The notes beneath the pieces are model-generated. The model was not told the DNA's origin. It did not search any database and saw only the letters and a program-made list of their open reading frames with translations. The position numbers were made by a program, and so were the translations under genes. A stretch of 64,000 nucleotides of DNA from Aestuariivivens insulae. GTDB lineage: Bacteria; Bacteroidota; Bacteroidia; Flavobacteriales; Flavobacteriaceae. The stretch lies in contig NZ_JAKMCS010000006.1 of assembly GCF_022662195.1 (NCBI RefSeq), positions 151,421-215,420 of the forward strand, written 5' to 3'. Shown in pieces: positions 33,774 through 42,911 of this stretch (position 1 is the stretch's first letter; each line of letters begins with the position of its first letter).

Positions 33774-33942
33774 AATTGTTTTAATTTAAAAGATAAAAGT
33801 ATGGATTTACTTTTAAATTGAAACCCTATAGCATGTTGCAGATAAATGCTTTGATAAAAGTAGAGGTGTTGGGTGATATGGGTATTGCCGAAGTATTCTT
33901 GAAGGCATCCAATGAATAGGATTTCGAATATTTTTTGAGCAC

Positions 33943-34020
33943 GGTGCCTGAGGTTCTCGAAGGCACCTTACGATATTATAGGTATTTTTGATTTTGGTGC
34001 CTTCGAGAACCTCAGGCACC
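33943..34020. repeat. Large palindrome with 25-bp perfect arms
   Basis: 33943-33967 and 33996-34020 are exact reverse complements around a 28-base spacer. Each arm is itself a hairpin (GGTGCC...GGCACC) with the loop core TGAGGTTCTCGAA or TTCGAGAACCTCA. It is the clean version of the element translated inside leuS at 20341-20400. It ends 9 bases from the stop of the leftward dehydrogenase gene. The rest of the gap (33774-33942) shows no supported gene. Confidence 0.8.
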
Positions 34021-34029
34021 AAAAAAATC

Positions 34030-35394
34030 TTAATTGTTTAAAGGGTTATAGCCTAAATAGTGTACTTCTTTTTCATTAAATATGATACCAAAGTCTTTGA
34101 GTTCACTTAAAATAGGCTCATAAATTTCTTTGGTAATGGGTATCTGTACGCCAGGTGTTGTAATTTGTCCGTTTAAAATGGCCAAGGTAGCCATGGCTAC
34201 GGGTAAGCCCACAGTTTTTGCCATGGCGGTATAGGTTTGGTTTTCGCCCAAAACAACCATATTGGAATCTATTTGATGTTTTTTGCCATGGAGTTCGTAA
34301 CCAAATTTATGGTACATCACAATCATGTCTTTATCATCTTCGGCAAGGGTCCATTTATCCATGAGTATTTTTTGAAGTATTTGCGCTGGTGTAGCGTTCT
34401 TTAAGCCCACTTTTTTGTTGGCATTAAAAATATCGAGCTCTTCAAGCTTTTCCCATACAATATCATCCTGGTCTATTTTTAAGGCATATCTTAGTTTCAA
34501 CTCTACCGAATCGGTATGATGGTAGGGTAGAAAAGCATTGATGAAATCACGATAACTCATGTTTTCACTATCTTCAATAGTATAGCTGTCGTCGGTCATG
34601 CCAAGACTAACAAAGATGTTCCATGCCCTGCAAAATCCTACGCGTCGCATAGTGCCCCGATATAGTGTTTTTATATTGTCCAAACCGTAAGCACTTTGGT
34701 ATTTTAAGGAATCCCTGTTTGCGTATGCTTCAAACCTGCCAAAGCCATCAATATCTAAAAATTCGGTGCGTCTAAATAACCTGTGGTAAGGAATGTATTT
34801 ATAAGTGCCTTCCTGTAAAAATTTGGCAGCTCCCCCTTGTCCGGCAAGAACAACGTTTCTTGGATTCCATGTAAATTTATAGTGCCATAAATTGTTATCA
34901 CTTTCAGGAGAAACCAATCCGCCAGTAAACGATTCAAATAAAATGATGGTTCCGCCTTTATCCCTTATGCCATCCAGAACTTTCATGGCACTCATATGGT
35001 CTATCCCTGGGTCTACACCAATTTCGTTCATGAGTATTAGGTTATTGGTTTTGGCATCATGATCTAGAGCTTGCATTTCAGGACTAACATAAGAGGCCGT
35101 TACCATGTGTTTTTTATAGCGAATACAATCTTTGGCAACATTTATATGGAAACGTGCCGGGAGCATAGATACTACTATATCGGTATTCTTTATGGCTTTG
35201 GTTCTAGAGTTGTCGTCAAAAATATCTAGGGTTATGGCAGTAGCATTAGGATGGTTATCCAAAAGCTTCTTGGTGTTTTCGGTATTTAGGTCTCCAACGG
35301 TTATAAATAAGTCTTCTTCCACCGATTTTTCCAATAAGTACTTTAAAAGGTATGAGGCAGACTTTCCAGAACCAATCACTAAAATCTTTCGCAT
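34030..35394 (-). CDS. Saccharopine dehydrogenase-family reductase
   Basis: A 454-residue protein of the LYS9/saccharopine-reductase family. The N-terminal Rossmann fold reads ILVIGSGKSASYLLKYLLE. Conserved segments are NEIGVDPGIDHMSAMKVLD and ESFTGGLVSPES, followed by a large C-terminal domain. Related proteins make or break saccharopine in lysine metabolism; in Bacteroidota the role is usually lysine degradation or is unproven. An Lrp-type regulator follows on the same strand. Confidence 0.88.
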   Translation of the reverse strand: MRKILVIGSGKSASYLLKYLLEKSVEEDLFITVGDLNTENTKKLLDNHPNATAITLDIFDDNSRTKAIKNTDIVVSMLPARFHINVAKDCIRYKKHMVTASYVSPEMQALDHDAKTNNLILMNEIGVDPGIDHMSAMKVLDGIRDKGGTIILFESFTGGLVSPESDNNLWHYKFTWNPRNVVLAGQGGAAKFLQEGTYKYIPYHRLFRRTEFLDIDGFGRFEAYANRDSLKYQSAYGLDNIKTLYRGTMRRVGFCRAWNIFVSLGMTDDSYTIEDSENMSYRDFINAFLPYHHTDSVELKLRYALKIDQDDIVWEKLEELDIFNANKKVGLKNATPAQILQKILMDKWTLAEDDKDMIVMYHKFGYELHGKKHQIDSNMVVLGENQTYTAMAKTVGLPVAMATLAILNGQITTPGVQIPITKEIYEPILSELKDFGIIFNEKEVHYLGYNPLNN

Positions 35395-35501
35395 ATTAAG
35401 TTATGTTGATTAATTTTGTTTATGCTAACAAAAGTAGGTTGATTACTTTTGTGTTTGCGAATTTAATAAAAAATAGTAGTGATTATTAAGAATAATTAAA
35501 A

Positions 35502-35897
35502 ATGAATAGAAGATTATTGATAGTGGCTGGTATATTGGGAGTTACAAGTGTGATTTTTGGTGCATTTGGTGCGCATGCATTAAAAGAACTAATTACTGTA
35601 GAAGCCCAACAGACTTTCGAAACAGGGGTACGCTACCAAATGTACCATGCTTTATTGTTATTGTTTGTAGGGCATAGTGTATTGATTTCAGAAAAAACAA
35701 AAAAGTGGGTGCTATACCTTGTTGTTTTTGGCGTGTTGTTTTTTTCGGGATCTATTTATGGTTTGGCAACAGATACATTAACAACATTCAATTTCAAGTC
35801 TATTGCTTTGATAACTCCTGTAGGAGGTCTTCTGTTAATTTTAAGTTGGCTTTCTATAATTAGGGATTTGTTAAAAAAGAACACTAAAAACGATTGA
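35502..35897 (+). CDS. DUF423 membrane protein
   Basis: A 131-residue protein with four helices (about 6-26, 46-63, 70-88, 98-118). The DUF423 signature is GAFGAHALKELITVEAQQTFETGVRYQMYHALLLL. Function unknown; it is widespread in bacteria. It stands between the dehydrogenase (divergent) and pckA. Confidence 0.92.
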   Translation: MNRRLLIVAGILGVTSVIFGAFGAHALKELITVEAQQTFETGVRYQMYHALLLLFVGHSVLISEKTKKWVLYLVVFGVLFFSGSIYGLATDTLTTFNFKSIALITPVGGLLLILSWLSIIRDLLKKNTKND

Positions 35898-35926
35898 AAA
35901 TAATAAAAGCTTTAAAATAATTGTTA

Positions 35927-35934
35927 TAATTTTG
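35927..35934 (+). promoter_or_regulatory. Predicted -7 element of pckA
   Basis: TAATTTTG matches TAnnTTTG 26 bases before the pckA ATG. A TTG at the proper spacing is absent. Confidence 0.4.
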
Positions 35935-35960
35935 CCTAGTTAACAATTTTAAAGCGTATT

Positions 35961-37577
35961 ATGGAAAATTACGGCTCGATTACGAAAACGATTTCGTTAG
36001 CGAACTATGGCATTAAAAATGCTAAAATTAATTATCAGTTATCACCTGAGCAGTTACATGACATTGCCATTGCAAAAGGACAGGGTGTAGAAGCCTCCTC
36101 TGGAGCCTTGGCTGTAAATACAGGTGAGTTTACAGGACGTTCTCCTAAAGACCGATTTATCGTTAAAGACGATATTACCAAAGACAAGGTTTGGTGGGGC
36201 GATATTAATATTCCTTTCGATCCTGAAACGTTTGATAAACTTTATGATAAGGTTACAGATTACCTTTCTAACAAAGAACTTTTTGTAAGGGATAGTTATG
36301 CTTGTGCGGACAACAATTACCGATTGAATATTCGCGTAATAAACGAATACCCTTGGAGTAACCAGTTTGCCTATAATATGTTTTTAAGGCCTATCGAAGC
36401 TGAATTGGATGGCTTTTCTCCAGAGTGGACGGTTATTAATGCGCCAGGTTTTATGGCCAATCCGGAAGAAGATGGAACCCGCCAACATAATTTTGCCATT
36501 TTAAATTTCACAAAAAAAATAGCATTAATTGGAGGTACAGGTTATACCGGTGAGATTAAAAAAGGTATTTTTTCGGCATTAAATTTTATTCTTCCCGTAT
36601 TTAAGGATACTTTACCCATGCACTGTAGTGCCAATGTAGGTAAGGATGGTGATACGGCAATATTTTTTGGTTTATCGGGTACTGGAAAGACAACATTGTC
36701 TACCGATGCTAATAGAAGTTTAATAGGAGATGATGAACACGGTTGGACCAAAGAAAATACCATTTTTAATTTTGAGGGCGGGTGCTACGCAAAAGTCATT
36801 AATTTATCAAGAGATAATGAACCCGAAATTTTTGATGCCATTAAAAAGGGGGCTATTTTAGAAAATGTTGTTCTTGATGAAGCAGGGCATGTAGATTTTA
36901 AGGATACTTCAATTACGCAAAACACACGGGTTAGTTACCCTCTATATCATATTGAAAACATTCAAACGCCTTCCATAGGGAAAAATCCAAAGAACATATT
37001 CTTTTTAACGGCCGATGCTTTTGGGGTTATACCACCAATATCCAAATTAACACCAAGTCAAGCAGCCTATCATTTTATTTCTGGTTACACAGCAAAAGTA
37101 GCAGGTACAGAAGCAGGTGTGGTTGAGCCAGTGCCATCCTTTTCGGCTTGTTTTGGAGCGCCCTTTATGCCTTTGCACCCTGCAAAATATGCCGAAATGT
37201 TAAGTAAAAAGATGATAGAGGCAGGAGTTAATGTATGGTTGATCAACACGGGATGGACCGGAGGTCCCTACGGGGTTGGGAAACGTATGGAATTAAAATA
37301 TACCCGAGCTATGATCAATGCCGTATTGAACGGTGATTTAGGCTTGTACAATTACGACGATTACCATATACACTCTGTGTTTGGTGTTGCACAACCCAGA
37401 ACATGCCCAGGAGTACCAACCAGTGTTTTAAGTCCACGTGCCACATGGAACGATGATGAAGCCTATTATACAATGGCATTTAAATTAACCAATGCGTTTC
37501 GAGAAAACTTTAAAAAGTTTGAAGCCCATTGTAGCGAGGAAATCCGTCGTGGAGGGCCACAGCGGTATGCGTTTTAA
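35961..37577 (+). CDS. pckA: Phosphoenolpyruvate carboxykinase (ATP)
   Basis: Converts oxaloacetate and ATP to phosphoenolpyruvate, the entry to gluconeogenesis. It has 538 residues, the family norm. The P-loop is GLSGTGKTTLSTD (237-249, Lys243). Also present are FTGRSPKDRFIVKD near the N terminus, the metal/PEP-site SANVGKDGD and IGDDEHGW. A strong terminator follows. Confidence 0.97.
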   Translation: MENYGSITKTISLANYGIKNAKINYQLSPEQLHDIAIAKGQGVEASSGALAVNTGEFTGRSPKDRFIVKDDITKDKVWWGDINIPFDPETFDKLYDKVTDYLSNKELFVRDSYACADNNYRLNIRVINEYPWSNQFAYNMFLRPIEAELDGFSPEWTVINAPGFMANPEEDGTRQHNFAILNFTKKIALIGGTGYTGEIKKGIFSALNFILPVFKDTLPMHCSANVGKDGDTAIFFGLSGTGKTTLSTDANRSLIGDDEHGWTKENTIFNFEGGCYAKVINLSRDNEPEIFDAIKKGAILENVVLDEAGHVDFKDTSITQNTRVSYPLYHIENIQTPSIGKNPKNIFFLTADAFGVIPPISKLTPSQAAYHFISGYTAKVAGTEAGVVEPVPSFSACFGAPFMPLHPAKYAEMLSKKMIEAGVNVWLINTGWTGGPYGVGKRMELKYTRAMINAVLNGDLGLYNYDDYHIHSVFGVAQPRTCPGVPTSVLSPRATWNDDEAYYTMAFKLTNAFRENFKKFEAHCSEEIRRGGPQRYAF

Positions 37578-37582
37578 AACAA

Positions 37583-37613
37583 AAAGGGATGATTTTTAAA
37601 TCATCCCTTTTTT
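37583..37613. terminator. Bidirectional terminator between pckA and hemD
   Basis: AAAGGGATGA pairs with TCATCCCTTT and has T-rich flanks on both strands. It serves the convergent genes. Confidence 0.8.
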
Positions 37614-37635
37614 GTTTTCTTTATATAAAAAGGCG

Positions 37636-38385
37636 TTATTTCCTCTTGTTAACTTCTTCAATATATTTTTCCAAAGCCATGGTCATAGAAGGGGTTTCAG
37701 GTGTTGGTGCAGCAATATCTACACGTAATCCACGTTCTTTTACAGCTTTAATTGTTGTATTTCCAAATACGGCAATACGTGTGTCATTCTGCTTGAAATC
37801 CGGGAAGTTTTGAAACAACGATTCAATTCCAGATGGGCTAAAAAATACCAAAACATCATAATACACATTAGCCAAGTCAGATAAGTCACTAACAACCGTT
37901 TTGTAAAACGTGGCTTGCTTCCAGTTTACGCCTAGAGCATCTAAAGTTTCAGGAACTTCTGGCTTTACCTTATCTGTATTAGGTAATAGGAATTTTTCGT
38001 CCTTATATTTTTTAATTAATGGAGAAAGTTCAGAAAACGTACGTTTTCCAACATATATTTTGCGCTTTCTGTAGACTACGTACTTTTGCAGATAATAGGC
38101 AACAGCTTCAGACTGGCAGAAATACTTCATAGAGTCTGGTACCTTAAAGCGCATTTCCTCGGCAACCCTAAAAAAATGATCTACAGCATTTCTACTTGTT
38201 AAAATAATAGCAGTATAATTGTTTAAATCTACTTTTTGCTGTCTTACTTCTTTGGCAGGAACACCTTCAACATGTATAAAGGGCCTAAAGTCTATTTTTA
38301 CTTTTTGCTTTTCTATTAAATCGAAGTATGGAGAATTCTCTATTTTTGGTTCTGGTTGGGACACCAAAATCGTTTTCACTTTCAT
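37636..38385 (-). CDS. hemD: Uroporphyrinogen-III synthase
   Basis: A 249-residue HemD-family protein, cyclising hydroxymethylbilane to uroporphyrinogen III for haem and sirohaem. The two-domain pattern shows YTAIILTSRNAVDHFF in the first half and VLVFFSPSGIESLFQNFP followed by RIAVFGNTTIKAVKERGLRVDI in the second. The family is poorly conserved, but these segments are characteristic. It lies 24 bases downstream of the DUF4271 gene. Confidence 0.88.
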   Translation of the reverse strand: MKVKTILVSQPEPKIENSPYFDLIEKQKVKIDFRPFIHVEGVPAKEVRQQKVDLNNYTAIILTSRNAVDHFFRVAEEMRFKVPDSMKYFCQSEAVAYYLQKYVVYRKRKIYVGKRTFSELSPLIKKYKDEKFLLPNTDKVKPEVPETLDALGVNWKQATFYKTVVSDLSDLANVYYDVLVFFSPSGIESLFQNFPDFKQNDTRIAVFGNTTIKAVKERGLRVDIAAPTPETPSMTMALEKYIEEVNKRK

Positions 38386-38409
38386 AGGCGCAAGTAGTTT
38401 GTTCTTTTC

Positions 38410-39057
38410 TTAGTTTAAAATAAAGACCTTATATAAAATAATATAGGGTGCTATTTCAAGTGCGCAAAGATACAAAATAAAATAGAAAAAATTGTTTTTT
38501 ATTAAACTTTGGTGTCTTTTAAATGAAGTAATTAATCCAGTAATATTTACTAGAAACAATAGTCCAAGCATGATATTGAATAGCATTGCAGAAGACTTGA
38601 AGCTATAAATTAGAAAAGCATTGATTGGTAGTAATAAAAGGCCTAAGTAGTTTTTATAGGTTATTTTCTGAAAGAGGTAAGCGTCTATTAAACTATCAAT
38701 TTCAAACAGACTACCAATTAAGCGTTCTATTAAAACCTTTATAAGGAAAAATGAACCTAGGCCAACAGTGATTTTAAACAGCGCATTTATAGAAGTATAA
38801 TCGACACCATTAAAAAACTTAAGGGCCAAAACAGCAAAAATGGAGGCAGATATGATTAAATTCACAAATAAAAGCGCATCAAATTTGTCTAAAAATTTCT
38901 GCTCTCGAGAATAAATATTAAGGTATTTAGAATTTGTAAATACATAAATAAAATCGCTAAAACGGTTGGAAGACACCAATTTAGCTGCAGCCACCATAAG
39001 TAAACAGGTAACTAATAATATAGTAAACAGTTCATTTGAAGGTACTTCGCGAATCAT
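38410..39057 (-). CDS. DUF4271 membrane protein
   Basis: A 215-residue protein with about six hydrophobic helices. The family pattern is FSDFIYVFTNSKYLNIYSREQKFLD near the N terminus. Function unknown. In Bacteroidota it is often directly upstream of hemD, as here (gap 24 bases), so the two are probably one operon. Confidence 0.85.
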   Translation of the reverse strand: MIREVPSNELFTILLVTCLLMVAAAKLVSSNRFSDFIYVFTNSKYLNIYSREQKFLDKFDALLFVNLIISASIFAVLALKFFNGVDYTSINALFKITVGLGSFFLIKVLIERLIGSLFEIDSLIDAYLFQKITYKNYLGLLLLPINAFLIYSFKSSAMLFNIMLGLLFLVNITGLITSFKRHQSLIKNNFFYFILYLCALEIAPYIILYKVFILN

Positions 39058-39166
39058 GCGATAAAATTATTATAATTATTCAATACCAATTTAATTATTA
39101 AGGAATATTTAAAATAAATAAAAAGTGAATACCTTACATTTGTTAAAAATTTTCAGAATAATATAG

Positions 39167-39892
39167 TTGATGCAAAATAGTATTGTCATCATTCCAACAT
39201 ATAACGAGATAGAAAACATAGGGCCTATAGTAAAGGCTGTGTTTTCCCAATCAGATGCCATACACCTTTTAGTGGTAGATGATAATTCGCCAGATTTAAC
39301 GGCATTAAAGGTAAAGGAGTTACAGAAAGAATTTCCGGACCGCCTGTTTTTAGAGTCCCGAAGCGAAAAGTCTGGTTTGGGAACCGCATATATACATGGG
39401 TTTAAATGGTGTTTAAATAGGGATTATAACTATATTTTTGAAATGGATGCCGATTTTTCACATAATCCAGATGATCTAATAAGGCTTTATAAAGCATGTC
39501 ATGTTGAAGGTGCAGATTTGGCCATTGGTTCACGGTATATTACAGGGGTTAATGTGGTTAATTGGCCTATGAGTAGGGTACTCATGTCTTATTTGGCTTC
39601 GAAGTATGTAAGAGTCATTACGGGCATGAAAATACACGATACCACAGCCGGTTTTGTATGTTACAAAAGGAGGGTGTTGGAAACATTAAATTTAGACACA
39701 ATTAAGTTTATAGGCTATGCGTTTCAAATAGAAATGAAGTTTAAAGCCTATTTAAAAAAGTTCAAAATAATTGAAGTGCCGGTTATTTTTACCGATAGGA
39801 CCAAAGGAGAATCAAAATTAAGTTCGGGTATTATATCTGAAGCTATTTTTGGAGTTATTTCAATGAAAATTAAAAGTTTATTTAAAAAGTAA
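39167..39892 (+). CDS. Polyprenol monophosphomannose synthase-like glycosyltransferase
   Basis: A 241-residue GT2-family enzyme of the DPM1 type, transferring a sugar (typically mannose) to a polyprenyl phosphate at the membrane. It has VIIPTYNEIENI, VDDNSPDLT, the DxD-type metal motif in MDADFSHNP, and DTTAGFVCYKRRVLE. It is followed 7 bases later by a dihydroorotase gene; the pairing is a familiar flavobacterial order. Confidence 0.92.
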   Translation: MMQNSIVIIPTYNEIENIGPIVKAVFSQSDAIHLLVVDDNSPDLTALKVKELQKEFPDRLFLESRSEKSGLGTAYIHGFKWCLNRDYNYIFEMDADFSHNPDDLIRLYKACHVEGADLAIGSRYITGVNVVNWPMSRVLMSYLASKYVRVITGMKIHDTTAGFVCYKRRVLETLNLDTIKFIGYAFQIEMKFKAYLKKFKIIEVPVIFTDRTKGESKLSSGIISEAIFGVISMKIKSLFKK

Positions 39893-39899
39893 ACCGTTT

Positions 39900-41246
39900 A
39901 TGAGTGAGAGGACAACGTTGATAAAAAATGCAAGAATTGTAAACGAAGGCACCATTTTTAATGGTGATGTTTTAATAAAGGGCGAATATATAGCCCAAAT
40001 AGATGATTCCATAAGTGCTAAATCATCAGATGTTGTGGTTATAGATGCCGAAGGTAAGCTATTAATGCCTGGTGCTGTTGACGACCAGGTGCATTTTAGG
40101 GAGCCTGGCTTAACACATAAGGCCAATATTGCTTCGGAATCTAAGGCCGCTATTGCAGGTGGAATAACCTCGTTTATAGAGATGCCTAATACCAAACCAC
40201 AAGCTACCACCATTGAAAAGTTGGAGGATAAGTTTGAGATTGCATCTAAAACGTCGTTTGCCAATTATTCGTTTATGTTTGGAGGGACTAACGATAACTT
40301 GGATGAAATTTTAAAAGTAGATACCAAAACGGTAGCGGGGTTAAAATTGTTTTTAGGCTCCTCTACAGGAAACATGTTGGTAGACAATCCAGAAGTGCTG
40401 GAAAACATATTTAAAAGTACCGATATGCTCATATCTGTACATTGCGAAGATGAAGCAACCATAAAGCAGAATCTCCAAGAGCATATTGATAAGTATGGCG
40501 ACGACATCCCTATAAGTAAGCACCCCATTATAAGAAGTGAGGAGGCTTGCTATTTGTCGTCTTCAAAAGCGATCGCATTAGCGAAGAAGACAGGGGCGAG
40601 ATTACATGTGTTCCATTTGTCTACAGGAAAGGAAACCAATCTGTTTACTAATAAAATACCGTTAAAGGATAAAAAAATCACGGCAGAAGTATGTGTGCAC
40701 CACTTGTGGTTTAGCGATGAAGATTACGATAAAAAAGGCACCTTGATCAAGTGGAATCCAGCAGTGAAGACCTCGAAGGATAGAGCACAGCTCTTAGAGG
40801 CTTTGTTGGACGATAGAATAGATGTGATAGCTACAGACCATGCCCCACATACCCTAAAGGAAAAACAAAATAATTATACCAAAGCACCATCTGGTGGGCC
40901 GTTGGTGCAACATGCCTTACCGGCTATTTTGGAAATGTACCATAGAGAGAAGATTTCTATAGAAAAAGTTGTAGAAAAAATGTGCCATAATCCAGCTATA
41001 TTGTTTCAAATTGAAAAAAGAGGCTTTATAAAAGAAGGTTATTTTGCCGATTTGGTTTTGGTGGATTTAAACAATCCGTGGACGGTTAATAAGGAAAATA
41101 TTTTATACAAATGCGGATGGTCTCCCTTTGAAGGGACAACCTTTAAGTCAAGAATAACCCATACCTTTTTAAATGGTAGTTTGGTCTATAATAACTTTAA
41201 GTTCTCCAAGGATAGTGCGGCAAAACGATTAACTTTTAACCGATGA
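39900..41246 (+). CDS. pyrC: Dihydroorotase-type amidohydrolase
   Basis: A 448-residue zinc amidohydrolase. The first metal site is normally HxR in DDQVHFREPG, where a single His is seen (Gln-Val-His-Phe-Arg). Other family segments are GGITSFIEMPNTKP, LHVFHLSTGKE and IATDHAPHT with the catalytic Asp. This is the class I (PyrC/AllB-like) type, most likely pyrimidine synthesis; allantoinase-like use is less likely. It overlaps the following lipoprotein gene by 4 bases. Confidence 0.88.
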   Translation: MSERTTLIKNARIVNEGTIFNGDVLIKGEYIAQIDDSISAKSSDVVVIDAEGKLLMPGAVDDQVHFREPGLTHKANIASESKAAIAGGITSFIEMPNTKPQATTIEKLEDKFEIASKTSFANYSFMFGGTNDNLDEILKVDTKTVAGLKLFLGSSTGNMLVDNPEVLENIFKSTDMLISVHCEDEATIKQNLQEHIDKYGDDIPISKHPIIRSEEACYLSSSKAIALAKKTGARLHVFHLSTGKETNLFTNKIPLKDKKITAEVCVHHLWFSDEDYDKKGTLIKWNPAVKTSKDRAQLLEALLDDRIDVIATDHAPHTLKEKQNNYTKAPSGGPLVQHALPAILEMYHREKISIEKVVEKMCHNPAILFQIEKRGFIKEGYFADLVLVDLNNPWTVNKENILYKCGWSPFEGTTFKSRITHTFLNGSLVYNNFKFSKDSAAKRLTFNR

Positions 41247-41848
41247 TGATACAGCGTTTTTCCTTACTTTGTCTTGTAGCAGTGCTTGTTTTAGGTTGTT
41301 ATGGCCTTAAAGGTCCTGAAAAACCTGAAAATTTAATTTCTAAGGACAACATGGTCAATATTTTAATAGATATTAGATTGGTGTCGGCTGCTACAGGAGC
41401 TAATAAAAGAACATTAGAAAGTAAAGTAGCCAATAAGGAAGCATATATTTTTAATAAATACAATATCGATAGTTTACAATTTGCCTTAAGCAATGAATAC
41501 TATGCCTATCATGTTGATGATTACGATGATATTTATACGAGAGTAAAGGATAGCTTAGAAAAGTTAAAAACGTTTTATAAGGATTTAGAAACTAAAGAAC
41601 TCGAGGAAAAGAAAAAACAAGACTCCTTACAGGCACTGATTAAAAAGGATAGTCTTAAGTTGAATAGAAAGTTAGATTCTATTAGGCGAGTTATGAAAAA
41701 AGATACTTTGGGGCTAAGGCAAATATTAGATTCGGTAAGGGCAGCCCATAAAGCCATTAGACCTATTCTTAAAAAAGATTCACTAACAGAAATAAAGCTC
41801 CAAGAACAACTTATTCCACCTGTTTCAGATAATGTTGTCCAAGATTAG
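41243..41848 (+). CDS. DUF4296 lipoprotein with repetitive coiled-coil tail
   Basis: A 201-residue lipoprotein (lipobox LVLGC). The DUF4296 domain (about 27-120) begins PEKPENLISKDNMVNILIDI. After it comes a charged helical tail (about 120-185) in which DSL/DSI/DTL/DSV triplets recur roughly every 10-15 residues (KKQDSLQ, KKDSLKL, KLDSIRR, KKDTLGL, ILDSVRA, KKDSLTE), a coiled-coil-like repeat. Translation is coupled to pyrC. The last 38 bases overlap the convergent epimerase gene. Function unknown. Confidence 0.8.
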   Translation: MMIQRFSLLCLVAVLVLGCYGLKGPEKPENLISKDNMVNILIDIRLVSAATGANKRTLESKVANKEAYIFNKYNIDSLQFALSNEYYAYHVDDYDDIYTRVKDSLEKLKTFYKDLETKELEEKKKQDSLQALIKKDSLKLNRKLDSIRRVMKKDTLGLRQILDSVRAAHKAIRPILKKDSLTEIKLQEQLIPPVSDNVVQD

Positions 41849-42821
41849 TAATGGTTTTATCTATAGGTTTAAAGCTGTAGTTTAAGGTCTTTTCTATTTT
41901 ATCACTACTAAAATGTTTTTCCTTTTGAAGCACTTTAGCAATGTGCTTAGTGAGCCTTCGTGGCTTTCCAGTTAGTTTTTGGCTTAGCCAATCCAATCGC
42001 CAAACAATACCCAACATTAAATCTGTAGCCATTTTTTTTGGAGGGGTTTGGTTAACGGAAACCGATAAACTTTGCAGAAAACGTTTGTAAGGCCAATTTT
42101 CGGCAACCAAAATAAAGCGTTCGTTATGTATGTCGCTTTGCATTAAGCGCATCATAATAGAGATAACATCTGTTACATCTACAAGTGCAATAGTACCCTT
42201 AGTATAAAAGCTAATGTTGTTATGTGCACGTTTAAACAAACTCCCACTGCCATTGTGCCAAATACCTGAACCTAAAATAACACCAGGGTTTACTATTACC
42301 GCATGCAATCCTTCTTGGGTGCCCCGCCATACCTCCATTTCGGCGCCATATTTTGTAATGCCATAAATGCTGTTGTCCCCTTCTGGGTTCCAATGGGTGT
42401 CTTCGGTTATGGGGCTTCCGTTAGTTGTTGTTCCCAATGTTGAAATAGAACTAACATAGCACAGTTTTTTAATTTTGTTATCAATACAAAGGTTAACAAT
42501 ATTGGCAGTGCCTTCAATATTTGTTCTGCGTAAAAGATAATATTTACTTGGTTCAAACGATACAAACGCAGCGCAGTGATAGACATAAGTAACGGCCTCG
42601 AAAGCTTTGGACAGGGAGGGAATATCTAGTAAATCGGCTTTAATCCAGTTTATTTTTTGATATAAATTACCATAATTACTGGTGTAAGAAGAAAAAACTT
42701 GTTTAACGTTTATAAGGCTGCTTTCATTTCGGTATATAGCTTTAACGGGCGTGTTATTTTCAACAAGCCTATAAAGTAAATGGGCGCCAACCAATCCCGT
42801 ACCACCAGTGACTAAAATCAT
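41811..42821 (-). CDS. NAD-dependent epimerase/dehydratase-family protein
   Basis: A 336-residue extended SDR protein. The cofactor motif MILVTGGTGLVGAHLLYRL is at the N terminus, YHCAAFVSF is the second Rossmann strand, and the YxxxK pair is in SIYGITKYGAEME. The upstream catalytic serines are in YVSSISTLGTT. It may act on a nucleotide sugar, flavonoid-like alcohol or sterol-type substrate; the context does not decide. Confidence 0.88.
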   Translation of the reverse strand: MILVTGGTGLVGAHLLYRLVENNTPVKAIYRNESSLINVKQVFSSYTSNYGNLYQKINWIKADLLDIPSLSKAFEAVTYVYHCAAFVSFEPSKYYLLRRTNIEGTANIVNLCIDNKIKKLCYVSSISTLGTTTNGSPITEDTHWNPEGDNSIYGITKYGAEMEVWRGTQEGLHAVIVNPGVILGSGIWHNGSGSLFKRAHNNISFYTKGTIALVDVTDVISIMMRLMQSDIHNERFILVAENWPYKRFLQSLSVSVNQTPPKKMATDLMLGIVWRLDWLSQKLTGKPRRLTKHIAKVLQKEKHFSSDKIEKTLNYSFKPIDKTITNLGQHYLKQVE

Positions 42822-42874
42822 GCAACTAATGTAAAGAAATATTAAGAATACACGAGTAATTATAAGTGTATTTT

Positions 42875-42882
42875 TATCTTTG
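42875..42882 (+). promoter_or_regulatory. Predicted -7 element of tyrS
   Basis: TATCTTTG matches TAnnTTTG 29 bases upstream of the tyrS ATG. Confidence 0.4.
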
Positions 42883-42911
42883 CGCTAGTTTATTAAAAAT
42901 TAGAAATTATA

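Noticed and set aside
33833-33919. 28-residue open frame divergent from the Lrp regulator
   Set aside because: It is short, has no promoter match of note and cannot be told from chance; the gap contains a repeat that may have displaced older sequence.
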